A DNA stretch of 64,000 bases. Source: Colwellia hornerae. Lineage in GTDB: Bacteria; Pseudomonadota; Gammaproteobacteria; Enterobacterales; Alteromonadaceae. Position 1 is the first letter of the stretch, and each line of letters begins with the position of its first letter. A program made the translations under genes and the position numbers. The DNA is taken from contig NZ_VOLR01000002.1 in the NCBI RefSeq assembly GCF_007954355.1, positions 124,001 to 188,000 of the forward strand. Reading direction: 5' to 3'. Positions 63,920 to 64,000 of the stretch are shown piece by piece. Under the pieces are notes generated by a model. The model was not told the DNA's origin, searched no databases, and saw nothing but the letters and a program-made list of their open reading frames with translations.

Positions 63920-64000
63920 CGCAAACTTCATCCGAAAACCAAATAAAGCCATTCGAATAAATTTCAGTAACCTTAACGCGGGAATACTGCGCAAATGTTC

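Overview
The window looks like chromosomal core sequence from an AT-rich marine gammaproteobacterium of the order Alteromonadales, most likely a Colwellia- or Thalassotalea-like member of Colwelliaceae. This rests on gene order and on protein resemblance judged by eye: divergent mrp/metG, msrC-(orf)-proQ-prc, rcsF-trmO, a 1616-residue NAD-glutamate dehydrogenase, DUF2835 and DUF2999 small proteins, secreted subtilases and several c-di-GMP genes. I saw no rRNA, tRNA, insertion sequence, prophage or CRISPR array.

Layout. 0.4-5.3 kb: YvcK/CofD-like protein, dcd, mrp, metG. 5.4-8.8 kb: an operon of a DAACS-type transporter fused to a periplasmic solute-binding domain, then rcsF and trmO. 8.8-17 kb: slyD, an EamA permease, an orphan small gene, pyrD and gdhB. 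17.2-24.2 kb: a four-gene envelope cluster transcribed leftward (DUF1302 barrel, DUF1329, YCF48-like propeller, MMPL/RND transporter). 24.5-33.7 kb: pepN with DUF2835, nhaC, the msrC-orf96-proQ-prc operon and a SIMPL-domain protein. 33.8-37.6 kb: a DUF2057 gene and then a leftward operon of a thioredoxin-like protein, a DUF4266 lipoprotein, a DUF3570 outer-membrane barrel and an ApbE-family flavin transferase. 37.6-44.5 kb: GST, U32 peptidase-family protein, RDD, DUF924 and small or unknown genes. 44.6-54.2 kb: a PAS-GGDEF-EAL protein, two secreted S8 proteases and a DEAD-box helicase. 54.7-57.8 kb: a PhnDCE-like ABC importer of the putative selenate/phosphonate type with a duplicated, fused permease. 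58.2-64 kb: a SWIM-SNF2 helicase, a membrane diguanylate cyclase and a CorA/ZntB-like transporter whose reading frame is open at the window edge.

Best candidates for undescribed biology. (1) In the 34.5-37.6 kb operon the predicted outer-membrane DUF3570 protein carries the heptapeptide DALTGAS, which resembles the ApbE flavinylation motif. The partner lipoprotein ends in GGGGCGCN. The ApbE homologue appears to lack both a signal peptide and a conserved metal-binding Asp. Together these suggest an outer-membrane flavoprotein redox module. (2) In the transporter-receptor fusion at 5.4-7.6 kb the Na+/substrate motifs of the DAACS domain are substituted, and an added membrane segment should place the binding domain in the periplasm. 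(3) The DUF1302-DUF1329-YCF48-RND cluster looks like an envelope transport machine. (4) A near-identical ATCAGGGAAA-N-CCCC element lies about 130 bp upstream of both secreted protease genes. All domain assignments were made by eye without database searches.
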